The notes beneath the pieces were generated by a model, which was given only the letters and a program-made list of their open reading frames with translations, was not told the origin of the DNA and ran no database searches. Of a stretch of 5,973 nucleotides of DNA, positions 4,927-5,973 are shown piece by piece. Position 1 is the first letter of the stretch, and each line of letters opens with the position of its first letter. This DNA comes from an uncultured Collinsella sp. (lineage in GTDB: Bacteria > Actinomycetota > Coriobacteriia > Coriobacteriales > Coriobacteriaceae). Location: contig URYT01000115.1 in NCBI GenBank assembly GCA_900552185.1, positions 1-5,973 of the forward strand, read 5' to 3'. Position numbers and translations under genes: made by a program.

Positions 4927-5973
4927 TTAGGGGCGGACCTGGCCGGTGCCGCGGAGCTTGTATTTGTAGGTGGTGAGGGCCTCGGCGGCAAAGGGGCCAC
5001 GGGCGTGGAGTTTTTGGGTCGAGATGCCGATCTCGGCGCCCAGGCCAAACTCGCCGCCGTCAGTGAAGCGCGTGCTGGCGTTGGAGTACACGGCCGAGGC
5101 ATCGACAGCATCGAGGAAGCACTCGCAAGCATCCGTGTCCTCGGCAACGATGGCCTCGGAGTGCATCGTGCCGTAGCGATTGATGTGTGCGATGGCCTCG
5201 TCCTCGTTTGCCACGACCTTCACGCTCATCTCGAGAGCCAGGTACTCGCGACCCCAGTCCTCCTCAGTCGCGGCGACGTAGTCATCGCCCTCCACAAAGC
5301 CGGCGTCGGCGCACGCGGCGCACGTGGCCTCGTCGCCGTGAATGAGCACGACGTGTTCGTGCAGCACAGCAACGACCGCGGGCAGGAAGCGATCAGCAAC
5401 GGCACGGTCGACCAGCAGCGACTCGGCGGCATTGCACACGCCTACGCGCTGGGTCTTGGCATTAACGATAATGTTGAGCGCCTTATCAAAGTCGGCGGAT
5501 TCATGCACGTAGATGTGGCAGTTGCCCGTGCCCGTCTCGATAACCGGCACCAGGCTCTCGCGCACGCAGCGCTGGATGAGACCGGCACCACCGCGCGGAA
5601 TCAGAACATCAACCACGCCGCGCAACGCCATGAGCGCCCCCGTTGCAGCGCGATCGGTCGTCTCGATGATGGAAACCGCCGCCCGGTCGAATCCACTCGC
5701 CTCGACGGCATCCGCCAAGATGCGGGCGATTGCGACACAGCTGTTCTGAGCGATGGAACCTCCGCGCAAAATGCAGGCGTTGCCCGTGCGAATGCAAATG
5801 CCAGCGGCATCGGCGGTCACGTTGGGACGCGCCTCGTACACCATCGCGACAAGCCCCAAAGGCACGCTCACGCGCCTCAGATGAACCCCCTCGCTGATGT
5901 CGCGCTCATCGAGCACGCGCCCCACGGGGTCGGGCAAATCGGCGAGTTTATCGAGGCCTGCGGCCATGCCCTC
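4927..5973 (-). CDS. proA: Gamma-glutamyl phosphate reductase, N-terminus beyond the window
   Basis: The enzyme catalyses NADPH-dependent reduction of L-glutamyl-5-phosphate to glutamate-5-semialdehyde, the second step of proline synthesis, in the cytoplasm. The frame stays open to the window edge: 348 residues are visible, ending at TAA 4927-4929. ProA is normally about 415-420 residues, so roughly 70 are missing. The first ATG in view (5967) is internal, because EGMAAGLDKLADLPDPVGRV is the family's conserved mid-N-terminal segment. Counting from that Met: the aldehyde-dehydrogenase-fold segments YEARPNVTADAAG (44-56) and GNACILRGGS (62-71), the catalytic-cysteine region QRVGVCNAAESLLV with C178, and the C-terminal FGLGAEIGISTQKLHARGP (307-325). 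No frameshift is seen. proB is often its neighbour and could lie upstream outside the window. The terminator at 4872-4912 lies just downstream. Confidence 0.96.
   Translation of the reverse strand, partial: EGMAAGLDKLADLPDPVGRVLDERDISEGVHLRRVSVPLGLVAMVYEARPNVTADAAGICIRTGNACILRGGSIAQNSCVAIARILADAVEASGFDRAAVSIIETTDRAATGALMALRGVVDVLIPRGGAGLIQRCVRESLVPVIETGTGNCHIYVHESADFDKALNIIVNAKTQRVGVCNAAESLLVDRAVADRFLPAVVAVLHEHVVLIHGDEATCAACADAGFVEGDDYVAATEEDWGREYLALEMSVKVVANEDEAIAHINRYGTMHSEAIVAEDTDACECFLDAVDASAVYSNASTRFTDGGEFGLGAEIGISTQKLHARGPFAAEALTTYKYKLRGTGQVRP

Noticed and set aside
5965..5967. ATG at 5967 as the proA start
   Set aside because: The frame continues to the window edge and the sequence around this Met is an internal conserved ProA segment; about 70 N-terminal residues are still missing.

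Overview
The window looks like a chromosomal stretch from a GC-rich gut actinobacterium of the class Coriobacteriia, most likely Collinsella or a close relative. This rests on the ArgS and CarD proteins, the strong GGAGG ribosome sites, the codon use (argS is so poor in TTA, CTA and TCA codons that its complementary strand stays open for 627 codons) and a repeated terminator of a style I associate with that group. The assignment is inference, not a database result.

Left end, positions 1 to about 700. On the minus strand lies the start of a tctB-type gene (small membrane subunit of a tripartite tricarboxylate transporter), which runs off the window edge and has its own promoter. To its right is a 122-codon minus-strand ORF that looks like two unrelated pieces: an Ala/Pro-rich, basic N-terminal part resembling the start of an actinobacterial Rho, and a C-terminal part resembling the last strands of a MaoC-type hot-dog dehydratase. 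The simplest reading is that foreign DNA (MaoC tail plus tctB) is joined to the beginning of the resident rho gene at about 675-725, by a rearrangement or an assembly error.

Positions 939-1466 hold no gene. They contain a long leader and an extended -10 promoter for the rho-like ORF, a tandem GGGAC-containing repeat, a 156-bp imperfect inverted repeat, and a strong terminator for argS.

Positions 1467-3320 (minus) encode arginyl-tRNA synthetase. From the 342-bp divergent gap beyond it, carD is transcribed rightward. CarD is an RNA-polymerase-binding regulator; this copy has no tryptophan, including at the position of the DNA-wedging Trp of mycobacterial CarD. A predicted HD-domain phosphohydrolase follows on the plus strand. 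carD and the HD gene are each followed by a near-identical 41-nt hairpin terminator, loop included. The second copy also lies just beyond the end of proA (gamma-glutamyl phosphate reductase, proline synthesis), which converges from the right and is cut by the window edge.

The complete genes are ordinary housekeeping functions and I see no defence, mobile or biosynthetic system. The unusual material is intergenic (three repeat types) and at the left junction.
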